DNA of 64,000 nt from Paraburkholderia sp. BL21I4N1 (GCF_002973525.1 NZ_PVEN01000025.1:1-64000), one strand, 5' to 3'; positions 9,447 to 20,112 are shown, counted from the stretch's first letter. Notes: generated from the letters alone by a model not told the origin. Program-made: numbers and translations.

Positions 9447-9602
9447 GTGTCACGCGCCAGCGCGCGGTCTACCACTACCAGCCCGCATGTGAGCCGGAGA
9501 TGTGGTATCTAGCTTCGCTTGCTCACGACGATGCGACCCTGTTAAAGTCATTTCCAATTAACTAGCTGAGAAGACGCAAGCAAATACGATGGGAACTCAA
9601 AA

Positions 9603-10031
9603 TTGGACAGGGCCGTGGTCAATCCGCCCGCATTAGCATTGAGACGCAGAGCCGAAGAGCTATCGGCGTCGGCGAACCGGGAGATGGTCCATAACGAAGA
9701 TTCGGGAGCGCTTCTTCTGTTCTACGCTGCAGAGTGCGCTCTGAAGGCTGTTTACATGTTCCGGAATAATCTAAGGCATACGGATGAAAGCCGCGGGTCG
9801 GCACAACCTGCGAGAAGTTTTATCCATAATCTGGTAGCGATGATGAACGCATTGAACATTCCGCGTTCGAGTGTCGGCGCGCCCCCCACAATTCAGCTTG
9901 TGCGAACCGGTGTTCGCGGCGACGTAAGCATCCTTCACCAAGCTTGGCGGTATGGCGAAAAATTGCAAAACACCCAGGCGCTTTGCACGTGGCTTTCTTC
10001 ATTAATCGAGTGGTGTAAGAAAAACGGATGA
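9603..10031 (+). CDS. small HEPN-like helical protein, partner of the ATPase downstream
   Basis: This is a 142-residue all-helical protein. The segment A-L-L-L-F-Y-A-A-E-C-A-L-K-A-V-Y (about 38-53) followed by R-S-F-I-H-N-L near residue 78 has the pattern of HEPN domains, where a helix with E-x-x-L-K is followed by a helix starting H-N/D-L. The strict Rx4-6H motif is not clear, so it may be a binding rather than a cutting HEPN. The likely start is TTG at 9603, because the nearby ATG at 9589 is out of frame and stops after 15 codons. Its stop overlaps the ATG of the large ATPase (ATGA), so the two are translationally coupled and probably form one complex. Confidence 0.6.
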   Translation: MDRAVVNPPALALRRRAEELSASANREMVHNEDSGALLLFYAAECALKAVYMFRNNLRHTDESRGSAQPARSFIHNLVAMMNALNIPRSSVGAPPTIQLVRTGVRGDVSILHQAWRYGEKLQNTQALCTWLSSLIEWCKKNG

Positions 10032-12772
10032 ACTCTGTTAACCAGTCCCCCCTGACGTGGATGGATGTCGCACGACGCCTCGCGGCGTTAGCGCCCAACT
10101 CGCCCGAATTCCCTCCGTCAATAGTCCGGGCGCGAGTCGGCTGGTTCGGCGTGGAACTCGAGACGCGAGCGCAAGTGAGCGATGAGCAAATCGCTGATTG
10201 GCTTGAGCAGTTATTCCCCACACGCGTGCGCCACCAACCACTGCGACTCGAACTAGACGGCCCGCAGCATGCGGCGGAGCTACCCATAGAAACCGTGGTC
10301 GTTGATAGCGAATCCGTTTTTCGGCAATCGTTTGGGATCGTTGACGGTGTGATTGAATTTTCACAACCGCCACGGTCGGATGCCACTATTCGCCCAGTAC
10401 CAGTTGTTGCAGCCCTCAGTGTCAAAGGTGGAACCGGACGTACAACAACAGCCACAGCCTTCGCTCTTCGCTGGGCCGCCACCATCAACCGGCCGATACT
10501 GTTGGTCGACGCCGACCTCGAAGCGCCAGGCATCAGTTATCTTTTTCAAGGTTATGCGGGCACTCCAAAAATCTCCCTAGAGGATGTGATTACGCTTGCA
10601 CACTCCGAAGAGGCGGTTGGGGCACCAGAAACGATAGCGTTTGCCGCAGAGCGACTACGCGATCATGCCATTCCCGGGAATCTGTTTGTGCTCCCCCTTC
10701 GTCGCGACATAGATGAATTGGCGAGCTCATCAATTCGGCCAGAGCACCTTTCCACGCCGGACCACCCTTTCGCGCTCGCGGATGTGCTTTCTCAGATCGC
10801 AGAAAAATTGGGATGCGGCGGAGTGGTAGTCGACGTCCGCGCCGGGTTGGTGCCACTCGGCGTGAACCTAGCGATGGACCCAAACGTAGCGCCAATCCTC
10901 GTGACGACCTTGGCAGATCAGTCCATTCGGGCAACGGCAGCGTTGGTTCGATTCCTTGCCAGAGAAATGCGGCGGTCGGGTGGATTTCCTCGACGGCCCC
11001 TTCTCGTCATCAATAGGGTGCCCGCCGTTTTCAAGCAGACAGGCATGGACAAGAAATTGATCGAGCCACTTGTCTCCGACCTTCTCTCGAGTTTAGTTTC
11101 GGACCAGCCAGAGGAGAAAGCGGCGTCGCAGGGAATCTATGATGATTTGCCCGAGTTGGACCCGTTCCTACAAGTGGAAATCCCTGAGCTGCCAGACATT
11201 CAGGTCTTGTCTGGCGAGTGGAGCAGCTACGTCGAGCAAATCACAGGCAGCGGCTTCTCGAAGATCATTGGCCCGGGAATTGATCAATGGATTGCCGCAG
11301 AACTCGACTCTGTTTCAGCGCACGCCCCGGAAGCGGTGCAAGAAATCGCGCCTCCCATACACGACACAAGCCGACAGGAACTGGCGGTCTATTCGGAACA
11401 ACTGATTGCCGCAGAGAATGCCGAAGGACAGGTTCCCAAACCACTGGTTACTCAATCTCTCGCTGCGTTGGCCCAGCGATTCCAGTCGGAAGTTCCTATC
11501 GCGGTTAGCGAAGGAGCCAAAGGAACCGGAAAAACGCTCGCGGCTAGGTTCTTTATCGCCCAAGGACAGTGGGACAAAGCGGTCGCCGAACTATTAGGAC
11601 GAACCGGTGCCATCGGTGCCACTCTCGTCCCTGTATGCGCGTCAATTCAGTCCAGCGCGAAGTTTCAGTCTGAGGTGGATGCGGCTAGAGGGGCCGCCGC
11701 TAAATTGCTCGGCCTAGAGAAGCCGATGAATATTTATGAAACAACTTCGTGGCTAAAAGAGCAATTCGGTGCAGATCATACCGAACAAGTGTGGGTCGGA
11801 ATATGGTTAGACGTCGTCGCTTGGAGCGCTGGATTTAAGCCTGCGACAGTGGGTGCCGGAAATGACTTCATTGAATGGCTTCGCACAAAGGGACACACTA
11901 TTGTCGCGATCATAGAAGGTCTAGAAGAGCTTTACACCACGTCCAGCGAGCCCGGCGTCGATACGGCAATGCGAGCTGTTTTGGTATCACTTCCTCAGAA
12001 ACTACGGTCAGAAGCGCGTCGCCCTGTGGGAGTTGTCGTATTTGCGCGGCGAGACACGGTTGAGGCAGCGGTGAAGCAGAATCTCGATCAGTATCGTCGA
12101 GAGTACTCCGCGTTTGCGCTCTCGTGGACGGAGGGCGACGTACTAGAGCTTGCGGCTTGGTTGGCGACACAATCGCAAGCCCTACCTGACTTGTGGTCGC
12201 CCGAGTTTAGTGCTCTAAGCCTTTCTGATAAGACAAGCCGTTTAGAACGTCTATGGGGTAAAAAGCTGGGACCAGATGATATCCCGGGGAAGCGAACTAG
12301 AGAAGCCTATACGGCAACTTGGACTATCGCCGTGCTTTCCGATCTCCGTGGCCGACTGGTGCCACGCGACCTCGTTCGCTTGCTATCGAATGCCGCGACC
12401 AACACGCCCGAGGAGGATGAAGTGTCGATGTATCCCGGAAGACTACTGGTGCCGCGAGCGCTGAGAAACGCCATAGAACCCACAAGCAATGCAAAGGTTC
12501 ACGAGACAGAAGAAGAAATCTCCGAACTTGCACCGATTTTCGCTAAATTCAGATTGCAGGCCGAAAAGGTGGCGGCACCGCTCGGCACAGAGGCTCTTGC
12601 CGAAATCGGTTTGGACAACTCCGAAGTCCAAACGTTGATCAGACATGGCATCGTGTTCGGACAGTCTCCCCCCTATGAAGTACCAGAGCTATTTCGACGA
12701 GGCTTGGGATTGCGCCATACGGGCGCACGCCGAAGTGTCGTGAATCTTTACAGACGAGCACGGCAACGCTAA
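10028..12772 (+). CDS. large ATPase with ParA-like KGGxGR domain and second P-loop
   Basis: This is a 914-residue protein with two nucleotide-binding modules. Residues about 125-330 form a ParA/MinD-like domain: the deviant Walker A K133-G-G-T-G-R-T-T140 has Arg where classical members have Lys, and D161-A-D-L-E-A-P-G is the switch region. Residues about 470-640 hold a second P-loop, G496-A-K-G-T-G-K-T503, with a Walker-B-like strand I-V-A-I-I-E-G-L-E-E near 625-635, suggesting an AAA/STAND-type ATPase. The N-terminal 120 residues are unassigned, and the C-terminal 250 are mostly helical. The gene overlaps the upstream HEPN-like gene by four bases. KGGVGR-type ATPases occur in defence-like neighbourhoods; an anti-phage role is inferred from context. 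Confidence 0.7.
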   Translation: MNSVNQSPLTWMDVARRLAALAPNSPEFPPSIVRARVGWFGVELETRAQVSDEQIADWLEQLFPTRVRHQPLRLELDGPQHAAELPIETVVVDSESVFRQSFGIVDGVIEFSQPPRSDATIRPVPVVAALSVKGGTGRTTTATAFALRWAATINRPILLVDADLEAPGISYLFQGYAGTPKISLEDVITLAHSEEAVGAPETIAFAAERLRDHAIPGNLFVLPLRRDIDELASSSIRPEHLSTPDHPFALADVLSQIAEKLGCGGVVVDVRAGLVPLGVNLAMDPNVAPILVTTLADQSIRATAALVRFLAREMRRSGGFPRRPLLVINRVPAVFKQTGMDKKLIEPLVSDLLSSLVSDQPEEKAASQGIYDDLPELDPFLQVEIPELPDIQVLSGEWSSYVEQITGSGFSKIIGPGIDQWIAAELDSVSAHAPEAVQEIAPPIHDTSRQELAVYSEQLIAAENAEGQVPKPLVTQSLAALAQRFQSEVPIAVSEGAKGTGKTLAARFFIAQGQWDKAVAELLGRTGAIGATLVPVCASIQSSAKFQSEVDAARGAAAKLLGLEKPMNIYETTSWLKEQFGADHTEQVWVGIWLDVVAWSAGFKPATVGAGNDFIEWLRTKGHTIVAIIEGLEELYTTSSEPGVDTAMRAVLVSLPQKLRSEARRPVGVVVFARRDTVEAAVKQNLDQYRREYSAFALSWTEGDVLELAAWLATQSQALPDLWSPEFSALSLSDKTSRLERLWGKKLGPDDIPGKRTREAYTATWTIAVLSDLRGRLVPRDLVRLLSNAATNTPEEDEVSMYPGRLLVPRALRNAIEPTSNAKVHETEEEISELAPIFAKFRLQAEKVAAPLGTEALAEIGLDNSEVQTLIRHGIVFGQSPPYEVPELFRRGLGLRHTGARRSVVNLYRRARQR

Positions 12773-13042
12773 CTGGTAGGCGAGCAACGATTGAGTCCGA
12801 TGCCGCAGCGTGAGGCCGACGGCTGAGACTAGCTGTTGACCGAATGCCACATACGCGCTTGAGGCAGCCAAGACAACGCTGCCCCATCTCCTCGCCGCGG
12901 CCGAAATATTGCTCCGCTCTACTCACTCGGTTTCGTCCACCGGTTGAAACGTGACGAATTCGGGCTAAGCGCGCTGCACGGAGTCGCCGTCTTAAAGACT
13001 GGACATAGCGGTCAACCGTTTGATAGTTGAATCGTGAGTTGG
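12773..13042. other. spacer between island genes and tRNA-Ser
   Basis: No gene is recognised here. It should contain the right-hand junction of the island if integration used the tRNA 3' end. I saw no integrase remnant. Confidence 0.35.
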
Positions 13043-13082
13043 AAAACAAAAAGCCGCTGAATCCTTTAAGATTCAACGGCTT
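13043..13082 (-). terminator. Rho-independent terminator of tRNA-Ser
   Basis: Read on the minus strand, AAGCCGTTGAATC and GATTCAGCGGCTT form a 13-bp stem with one wobble pair around a TTAAAG loop, followed by TTTTTGTTTT. It lies 14 bases past the tRNA CCA end and fits termination of the tRNA transcript. Confidence 0.85.
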
Positions 13083-13096
13083 ATCATTCATATCTT

Positions 13097-13186
13097 TGGC
13101 GGAGAGACGGGGATTCGAACCCCGGATAGGTATTAACCTATACACGCTTTCCAGGCGTGCGACTTAAACCGCTCATCCATCTCTCC
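13097..13186 (-). tRNA. tRNA-Ser (anticodon GGA)
   Basis: The 90-base minus-strand gene has the acceptor stem GGAGAGA/TCTCTCC, the anticodon loop CTGGAAA inside stem CACGC/GCGTG (anticodon GGA), a long variable arm of class II type around TATAGGTTAATACCTAT, the T-arm GGTTCGAATCC and an encoded CCA. It reads UCC/UCU codons. Its 3' end faces the AT-rich region 1-13,042, the usual layout for an island integrated at a tRNA 3' end. Confidence 0.93.
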
Positions 13187-13246
13187 GGCGGGGAGCCGAA
13201 TTATAGCAAACTTCGGGCCCTGCGCCACACCCCTATGCAAACCGCG

Positions 13247-15265
13247 CTAAGGATGCCGGATGTAGTCCACCAGCGCCCGCGTATAAGCATCCGGTTTCCG
13301 GTCCACGAGACTCACGCCGATCGCCACCAGAAACCCCGCCGGCACGCCGAACACACCCGAGCTGATCGGCTCGATCCCGAACCACCTCGCGCCGGCGAAA
13401 CCCGTCATCTGCGTAAAGAACGGATACGTCGAAACGATGTAATAGATGCACACCAGCAGCCCCGCCAACATGCCCGCCACCGCGCCCAGTCGCGTGGTGC
13501 GCTTCCAGAACACGCCCAGCACCAGTACCGGGAACAGACTCGACGCCGCCAGCGAAAACGCCGCCCCCACCAGAAACAGAATATTCCCCGTATTCAACGA
13601 CGCCACATACGACGCGAACAGCGCCACCCCCAGCAGCAGAATCTTCGAAACCGTCACGCGCCGCTGACTCGACGCCGCCGGATCGACCATGTGGTAATAC
13701 ACGTCGTGCGATAACGCATTCGCGATCGTGAGCAGCAAACCATCGGCGGTCGACAGCGCCGCGGCCAACGCCCCCGCCGCGATCAATCCCGACATCACAT
13801 ACGGCAGCCCCGCAATCTCGGGCGCGGCGAGCACGACCATGTCCGGCTGCATCTGAATCTCGCTCCACCGCACGATGCCGTCGAGGTTCGTATCGTTCAA
13901 ACTGATCAAACGCGGTTCCACCCGATTCCATTGCGTGAACCATTGCGGCAGATCGGCAAAATGATGGCCGACCAGATTGGTCAATATCTCGTACTTGATC
14001 AGCACGGCCAGCACCGGCACCGTCAGATAAAACAGCGCGACGAAAAACAGCGTCCAGCCGACCGAACGTCGCGCGGACGCCACCGACGTCGTCGTGTTAT
14101 AGCGCGTCAGAATATGCGGCAAGCTCGCCGTTCCCAGCGAAAGGCACAGCAGCAGCGACAAAAAATTGCGCTCATGAATGCGTCGTTCCTCGTCGTTGGC
14201 TGCGGGAAACGGCTCATGCATCGGCACCGGCGCGGCGGCGCGCATCAGCATTTCATCGCGGCGCTGGCTCCAGACGATCTGCGCGGCGGCAGCATCGCGA
14301 GGAAACTGGTCGAGCGCTTTCTCGCGTTCCTTGATCTCGCGCAACGGCCCATTGTGGCGGCGCAAATCGGCCACCTCCTGCGTGAGGCGCAACTTCTCGT
14401 CGATGAACGATTGCGGCAGCGTATCGAGCCGCGTCTGCATCCGGGCGGCCTGGCGTCGATAGTCGTCGCGTACGGTCTGTTCGAGCGGCGCGTCGCGCAC
14501 CTGTTTCTCGAGACCCTCAACACGTTCCATCAACCGTCCGTAGTTGAATTGCGGCAGCCAGCCGAGACCGTCCTTGTGCGCGATCATCGACACGGGTATC
14601 AATATCGCCGCGATCAGAATGATGTACTGCGCGACCTGAGTCCACGTGACGGCACGCATGCCGCCCAGAAACGAGCACACCAGAATGCCCGCGAGCCCGC
14701 AGAAAATACCCACCGCAAAATCGACGCCGATAAAACGCGTCGCGATCAGACCCACGCCCTGAATCTGCGCGACCAGATAGACGAACGAACAGAGAATCGC
14801 CGCCAGCGCCGCGAGCCCGCGCACCGCGTTGCTCGAAAAGCGCGTGCCGAGAAAATCGGGAATCGTATAACGCGCCAGTTTGCGCACGTACGGCGCGAGC
14901 AGAAACGCGACGAGGCAATAGCCGCCGGTCCAGCCCATCAGATACGCGAGGCCGTCGTAGCCGGTCGCATAGATCGACCCCGCAAGGCCGATGAACGACG
15001 CCGCCGACAACCAGTCGGCGGCCGTCGCCATGCCGTTGAACGCGGACGGCACGCGCCGCCCCGCCACGTAGTATTCGACCAGATCCGAAGTGCGCGACAG
15101 CAGGCCGATCACCGCATAAACCGCGATCGGCACGAACAGGAACACATAGCCGATCCATACACCGGGGCCGGTGGTCCGTTCAATACGCCACATCACGTAG
15201 ATGAACAGAAGGAAGCCGAGCGTGTAGAACGTATAGGAGCGGATCAGCCGGTTCGTGAGCTTCAT
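13247..15265 (-). CDS. VC_2705-type sodium/solute symporter (acetate-type permease)
   Basis: This is a 672-residue multi-pass inner-membrane symporter of the SSS family. The sequence D-L-V-E-Y-Y-V-A-G-R-R-V-P near residue 60 and N-G-M-A-T-A-A-D-W-L-S-A-A-S-F are typical of ActP/VC_2705 permeases. A hydrophilic, coiled-coil-like insertion (about residues 240-370) separates two membrane blocks, as is usual in the VC_2705 subgroup. The start is taken at the ATG encoding MKLTNRL; a longer frame to 15331 exists but runs into the upstream gene. It follows the DUF4212 gene by four bases and lies downstream of acs, pointing to sodium-driven uptake of acetate or another small carboxylate. Confidence 0.88.
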   Translation of the reverse strand: MKLTNRLIRSYTFYTLGFLLFIYVMWRIERTTGPGVWIGYVFLFVPIAVYAVIGLLSRTSDLVEYYVAGRRVPSAFNGMATAADWLSAASFIGLAGSIYATGYDGLAYLMGWTGGYCLVAFLLAPYVRKLARYTIPDFLGTRFSSNAVRGLAALAAILCSFVYLVAQIQGVGLIATRFIGVDFAVGIFCGLAGILVCSFLGGMRAVTWTQVAQYIILIAAILIPVSMIAHKDGLGWLPQFNYGRLMERVEGLEKQVRDAPLEQTVRDDYRRQAARMQTRLDTLPQSFIDEKLRLTQEVADLRRHNGPLREIKEREKALDQFPRDAAAAQIVWSQRRDEMLMRAAAPVPMHEPFPAANDEERRIHERNFLSLLLCLSLGTASLPHILTRYNTTTSVASARRSVGWTLFFVALFYLTVPVLAVLIKYEILTNLVGHHFADLPQWFTQWNRVEPRLISLNDTNLDGIVRWSEIQMQPDMVVLAAPEIAGLPYVMSGLIAAGALAAALSTADGLLLTIANALSHDVYYHMVDPAASSQRRVTVSKILLLGVALFASYVASLNTGNILFLVGAAFSLAASSLFPVLVLGVFWKRTTRLGAVAGMLAGLLVCIYYIVSTYPFFTQMTGFAGARWFGIEPISSGVFGVPAGFLVAIGVSLVDRKPDAYTRALVDYIRHP

Positions 15266-15269
15266 GGAC

Positions 15270-15674
15270 TCAACGTCCGCGCGTCGAAGGTGCGCGGGTA
15301 TCCGCGCCGGCATTGCCGCCGGAAAGCGCATCGTCGTTCACGCGACCATCCGCCTCGAACGCACGCTGCAAGCGGCGGTCTGCGCGCTGCATCAGCAGGA
15401 TATATACGACGATCAACGCCATGTAGACCAGAATCGCGCCTTGTGCGCCGAAGTAGAACGGCAAACTGAATCCGCCCATCCGTACCTGTTCCAACGCCGG
15501 CGCCATCAACGGCAGAACGAACGACACGAGAAAGCCCAACGTCATCAACGTCGCGATCAACGCGACGTTGAAGCGCCAGTACTTGCGATGCGCGCGCGCC
15601 ATCGCCGCCGACACCGCGGGCGGTTCAGGTGGAGGATTCAACGTAGCGTGAGAGGAGTGGTGCGGCGCGGCCAT
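15270..15674 (-). CDS. DUF4212 symporter small subunit
   Basis: This is a 134-residue membrane protein with two hydrophobic helices (about residues 36-58 and 75-95) after a Pro-rich N-terminus. The W-R-F-N-V-A-L-I and G-G-F-S-L-P-F-Y-F-G-A-Q-G motifs mark DUF4212, the small partner encoded with VC_2705-type symporters. It is four bases upstream of the symporter gene, so they form one operon. The start is the second of two Met codons, chosen because it has an AGG just upstream and lies after the terminator-like hairpin at 15688-15735. Confidence 0.85.
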   Translation of the reverse strand: MAAPHHSSHATLNPPPEPPAVSAAMARAHRKYWRFNVALIATLMTLGFLVSFVLPLMAPALEQVRMGGFSLPFYFGAQGAILVYMALIVVYILLMQRADRRLQRAFEADGRVNDDALSGGNAGADTRAPSTRGR

Positions 15675-15687
15675 GCGCCTATGTATC

Positions 15688-15735
15688 AAAAAGCCACCGG
15701 GCAGGCAATCGGGATTGTCCGCGCGGTGGCTTTTT
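15688..15735 (-). terminator. terminator hairpin between acs and the DUF4212 gene
   Basis: On the minus strand AAAAAGCCACCG pairs with CGGTGGCTTTTT across a roughly 24-base loop, ending in a T5 run. It can end the acs transcript. It finishes only about 14 bases before the start codon of the DUF4212 gene, so it might also attenuate read-through into the symporter operon. Confidence 0.7.
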
Positions 15736-15816
15736 ACAGAGCAAGTGGAGCGAGAGATCGCATCATCCGGTCAGCCGCGCATCCCGAGACGCACACCCGA
15801 CCAGAACGACGCTAGC

Positions 15817-17799
<1,983 letters not shown>

Positions 17800-18106
17800 C
17801 GACAACCCCTTGGTGAAAATCAAACCTGAAACCTGTGCCGGCGCGCGAGCGGTCGACGGCATGCTGCCAGGATAAATGCCGCAACTTACCCGTCACTTAC
17901 ATCGGGTCGTCGCGGCGCATCGTGCAAGAGATACTGGGATTGTTATGTTAGCTGATGCGCCCAGGCAATGTCATGGGCAGCACGGAGCAACGCTTATGCC
18001 GAGCGGGTGGGCGCGATCGGAACCAGGGTTAGCACGGAGACGTCGACGCGCTTCGGCACCGAGATCAGTGTTAACCCGCGCGTCGAAACGGGCTCACACA
18101 AAACGC
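17800..18106. other. upstream region of acs, no gene recognised
   Basis: About 300 bases separate acs from the stop of the minus-strand gene at 18107. It should carry the acs promoter, but no clear boxes or hairpins were recognised. Confidence 0.4.
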
Positions 18107-18802
18107 CTACTCGGGCGACTCGCCGCTCGACGATCCGGTCATCGCCTTGAAGGCGCTCATATCGAGCTGCGCGAACTCAGCGTCGAGAAGCTGGCCGTAG
18201 ATGACCTGAATCTGGGACTCCCTCAGATCCAGGTGGCGTGCGATATCCGGCATATCGACGCCACCCCGCAATTGCCGGATCACGGCTTGCCGAACATCCG
18301 GCGACGTCGGCGGCGGAGTCACCAGGCCCGGCGGCAGACTGGCACGTTCGATCCGGATCGGCTCATCCACGCCTCGCAGCGCGTTCTGCAAATATAAAAA
18401 TTCCGTCTGCCAAGCGGCCTGTTCCGACAAGCCCAGATTGTTCGCTATCTGATTGGGCGGCAGCCCCGCTTCGGCCTGCCTGACGATGGCGGAGACCAGC
18501 GCGCCGGAAACCGCCGCGCGCGTCTCGACACGCCGACGCTTCGCCGCAGGCGACGATGGCTCAGATCGTCCAAGGACCGGGCGCGTTTCACCGCCGGTCG
18601 ACGTACCGGGTTGCGGAGACCGAGGCGCGGTCAAGGCCGGAGTCGGCCCCGCCCCGACGCCGCCCCGCAACGCCGCCGGCGACGCGGCCGACGTATCGAA
18701 TACCGCGGGCGCCGGCCCGAGTCGAACACCCGGCGCATCGCTTCGATTCGTCACCGCCGCGTCGCGGCCGACCGCTTGACTACTGACTGACTGGAGCTTC
18801 AT
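18107..18802 (-). CDS. candidate type III effector with c-Myc-like NLS and two internal repeats
   Basis: This is a 231-residue protein. Residues 1-85 are disordered, rich in Ser, Ala, Pro and Gly and have no Cys, as expected for a type III secretion signal. P85-A-A-K-R-R-R-V-E is very close to the c-Myc nuclear localisation signal PAAKRVKLD. Two similar helical blocks follow about 70 residues apart: A-I-V-R-Q near 105 with N-Q-I-A-N-N-L-G-L-S-E, and A-V-I-R-Q near 173 with P-D-I-A-R-H-L-D-L-R-E, each resembling a helix-turn-helix. It sits at the edge of the T3SS locus, divergent from the DUF1521 gene. A secreted, nucleus-targeted protein is inferred; an ordinary bacterial DNA-binding protein is the alternative. 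Confidence 0.5.
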   Translation of the reverse strand: MKLQSVSSQAVGRDAAVTNRSDAPGVRLGPAPAVFDTSAASPAALRGGVGAGPTPALTAPRSPQPGTSTGGETRPVLGRSEPSSPAAKRRRVETRAAVSGALVSAIVRQAEAGLPPNQIANNLGLSEQAAWQTEFLYLQNALRGVDEPIRIERASLPPGLVTPPPTSPDVRQAVIRQLRGGVDMPDIARHLDLRESQIQVIYGQLLDAEFAQLDMSAFKAMTGSSSGESPE

Positions 18803-19089
18803 TTCGCTATCCCTGTCTGAAGGAGAAATCGGAGAAATGCAGGCCCATTGAAATGCCGCAACGCCGTCAGCAGGTCTTATCTATCTGGATGCACGAACGC
18901 GCAAATCGTCACTATCGGCCAGACGCGACAGCCGCAGTCAAATATAGCGTGACGGGTATAGATAAGTACGCCGAATCGCGCGCTCATCTCTCTACTATTG
19001 ATCAAGCGGCGCCGATCCAACCGATCCGGCGACGTGGACCCGACTCGCCAGGCTCAAGCCTGGCTTCTTTTAATTTCAGGAATCACGAC

Positions 19090-19971
19090 ATGCAAGCAAC
19101 GTTGCAAAATCCGTCTTCTTTCTTCCCAAACCTGACTCAACTGACCGCGCAGTTCGGCGGCGCGTCGTCACTCTCGCGAATCCCGGCATTCAATAACGGC
19201 CGCAACGCGCCCTCGCCGATGTCGAACATGGCGAGCGGCTTTTCGAAGAGCACGTTCTCGGTCTTCGGTCAGAACACGGCGAACGGTCAAAGCAGCACGT
19301 TCTTTGCGCAAGGCACAACGATCAATCGCGGGGCGCCCGCCAACGCCATGCAGGCAAGCTGGGGCCACACGACCCGTCAGGGTGGCTACGGCGACTACTC
19401 GCGTGGCGGCAACGGCACGTCGCAAGGCCGGAATTGCGGCTGCAACGATCGGAGCCGGACCGATCAGACGCAATGGAGCAATACGCCGGTCGCCAACAAC
19501 AAGACCAGTATCGATCTGGGCGACTACAAACTCGACTTCAGCAAAACTAATTCGTCGATGCTTCTGACGAACAAGAAGACCGGCGATACGACAAACATCT
19601 ACGGTGACCCGCATATCGAACAGCATGCCAACGGCGCCAACAAAACGTCGGCGATGTTCAACGGTCCGATGACGTTCATGCTGCCGGACAACACCAAGAT
19701 CAGCGTGGGCACCCAGGCGGCCAAGAACAACCCGTCGGTCTCGTACGCCGATCAGGTCACCATCACCAAAGGCAATCAGGCGTATCAGGTCTCGGGTCTG
19801 AGTCAGCAGGACTCGGCGGCGCTCAGCGTGCAGAAGAGCAACAACGGCCGCGCGCTCGACGTCGCCACGCCGGACGGCTACACCATCGTGGCCTCCCGCG
19901 ACGGCAGCGGCTTCATCGACCCGGCCACGGGCAAGCAACCGACCGCGGACGACTTCAAGAAAGCCGCATAA
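19090..19971 (+). CDS. DUF1521 (NopE1-type self-cleaving) secreted protein
   Basis: This is a 293-residue protein. Residues 1-125 are low-complexity, rich in Gly, Ser, Asn and Gln. From about 139 it matches DUF1521: I-D-L-G-D-Y-K-L-D-F, then S-S-M-L-L-T-N-K-K-T-G-D-T, then Y-G-D173-P174-H-I. In Bradyrhizobium NopE1 this domain is a metal-ion-induced autocleavage module that cuts between Asp and Pro of the GDPH motif, and NopE1 is secreted by a T3SS into plant cells. The start is the ATG after a CAGGA site; longer frames exist but lack support. The 287 bases before the start, shared with the divergent gene at 18107, must hold both promoters. One domain is present here, whereas NopE1 has two. 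Confidence 0.82.
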   Translation: MQATLQNPSSFFPNLTQLTAQFGGASSLSRIPAFNNGRNAPSPMSNMASGFSKSTFSVFGQNTANGQSSTFFAQGTTINRGAPANAMQASWGHTTRQGGYGDYSRGGNGTSQGRNCGCNDRSRTDQTQWSNTPVANNKTSIDLGDYKLDFSKTNSSMLLTNKKTGDTTNIYGDPHIEQHANGANKTSAMFNGPMTFMLPDNTKISVGTQAAKNNPSVSYADQVTITKGNQAYQVSGLSQQDSAALSVQKSNNGRALDVATPDGYTIVASRDGSGFIDPATGKQPTADDFKKAA

Positions 19972-20021
19972 GCCAACCGCACGAAACGGGGACGACAGCG
20001 CAGCGCGGTATCCTCGATGTT

Positions 20022-20054
20022 CGCCGCGAACACATCGGCCATGTGTTCGCGGCG
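20022..20054. repeat. perfect 14-bp inverted repeat
   Basis: CGCCGCGAACACAT is followed by a 5-base loop and its exact complement. It lies between the convergent ends of the DUF1521 gene and sctO. No T-run follows on either strand, so it would be an RNA-stabilising or factor-dependent stop rather than a classic terminator. Confidence 0.75.
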
Positions 20055-20112
20055 TCCGGCGATCGACCGGCAGTCCGCGCTGCCCGCCCCGCCCGCGCTG
20101 CCCGCGAGTCCA

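Noticed and set aside
9589..9633. ATG at 9589 as start of the HEPN-like gene
   Set aside because: It is in another frame and stops after 15 codons; a sequencing frameshift joining it to the gene cannot be excluded but is not supported.
13931..15469. 512-residue plus-strand frame opposite the symporter
   Set aside because: Arg/His-rich shadow typical of the reverse strand of a high-GC gene; the symporter on the minus strand is certain.
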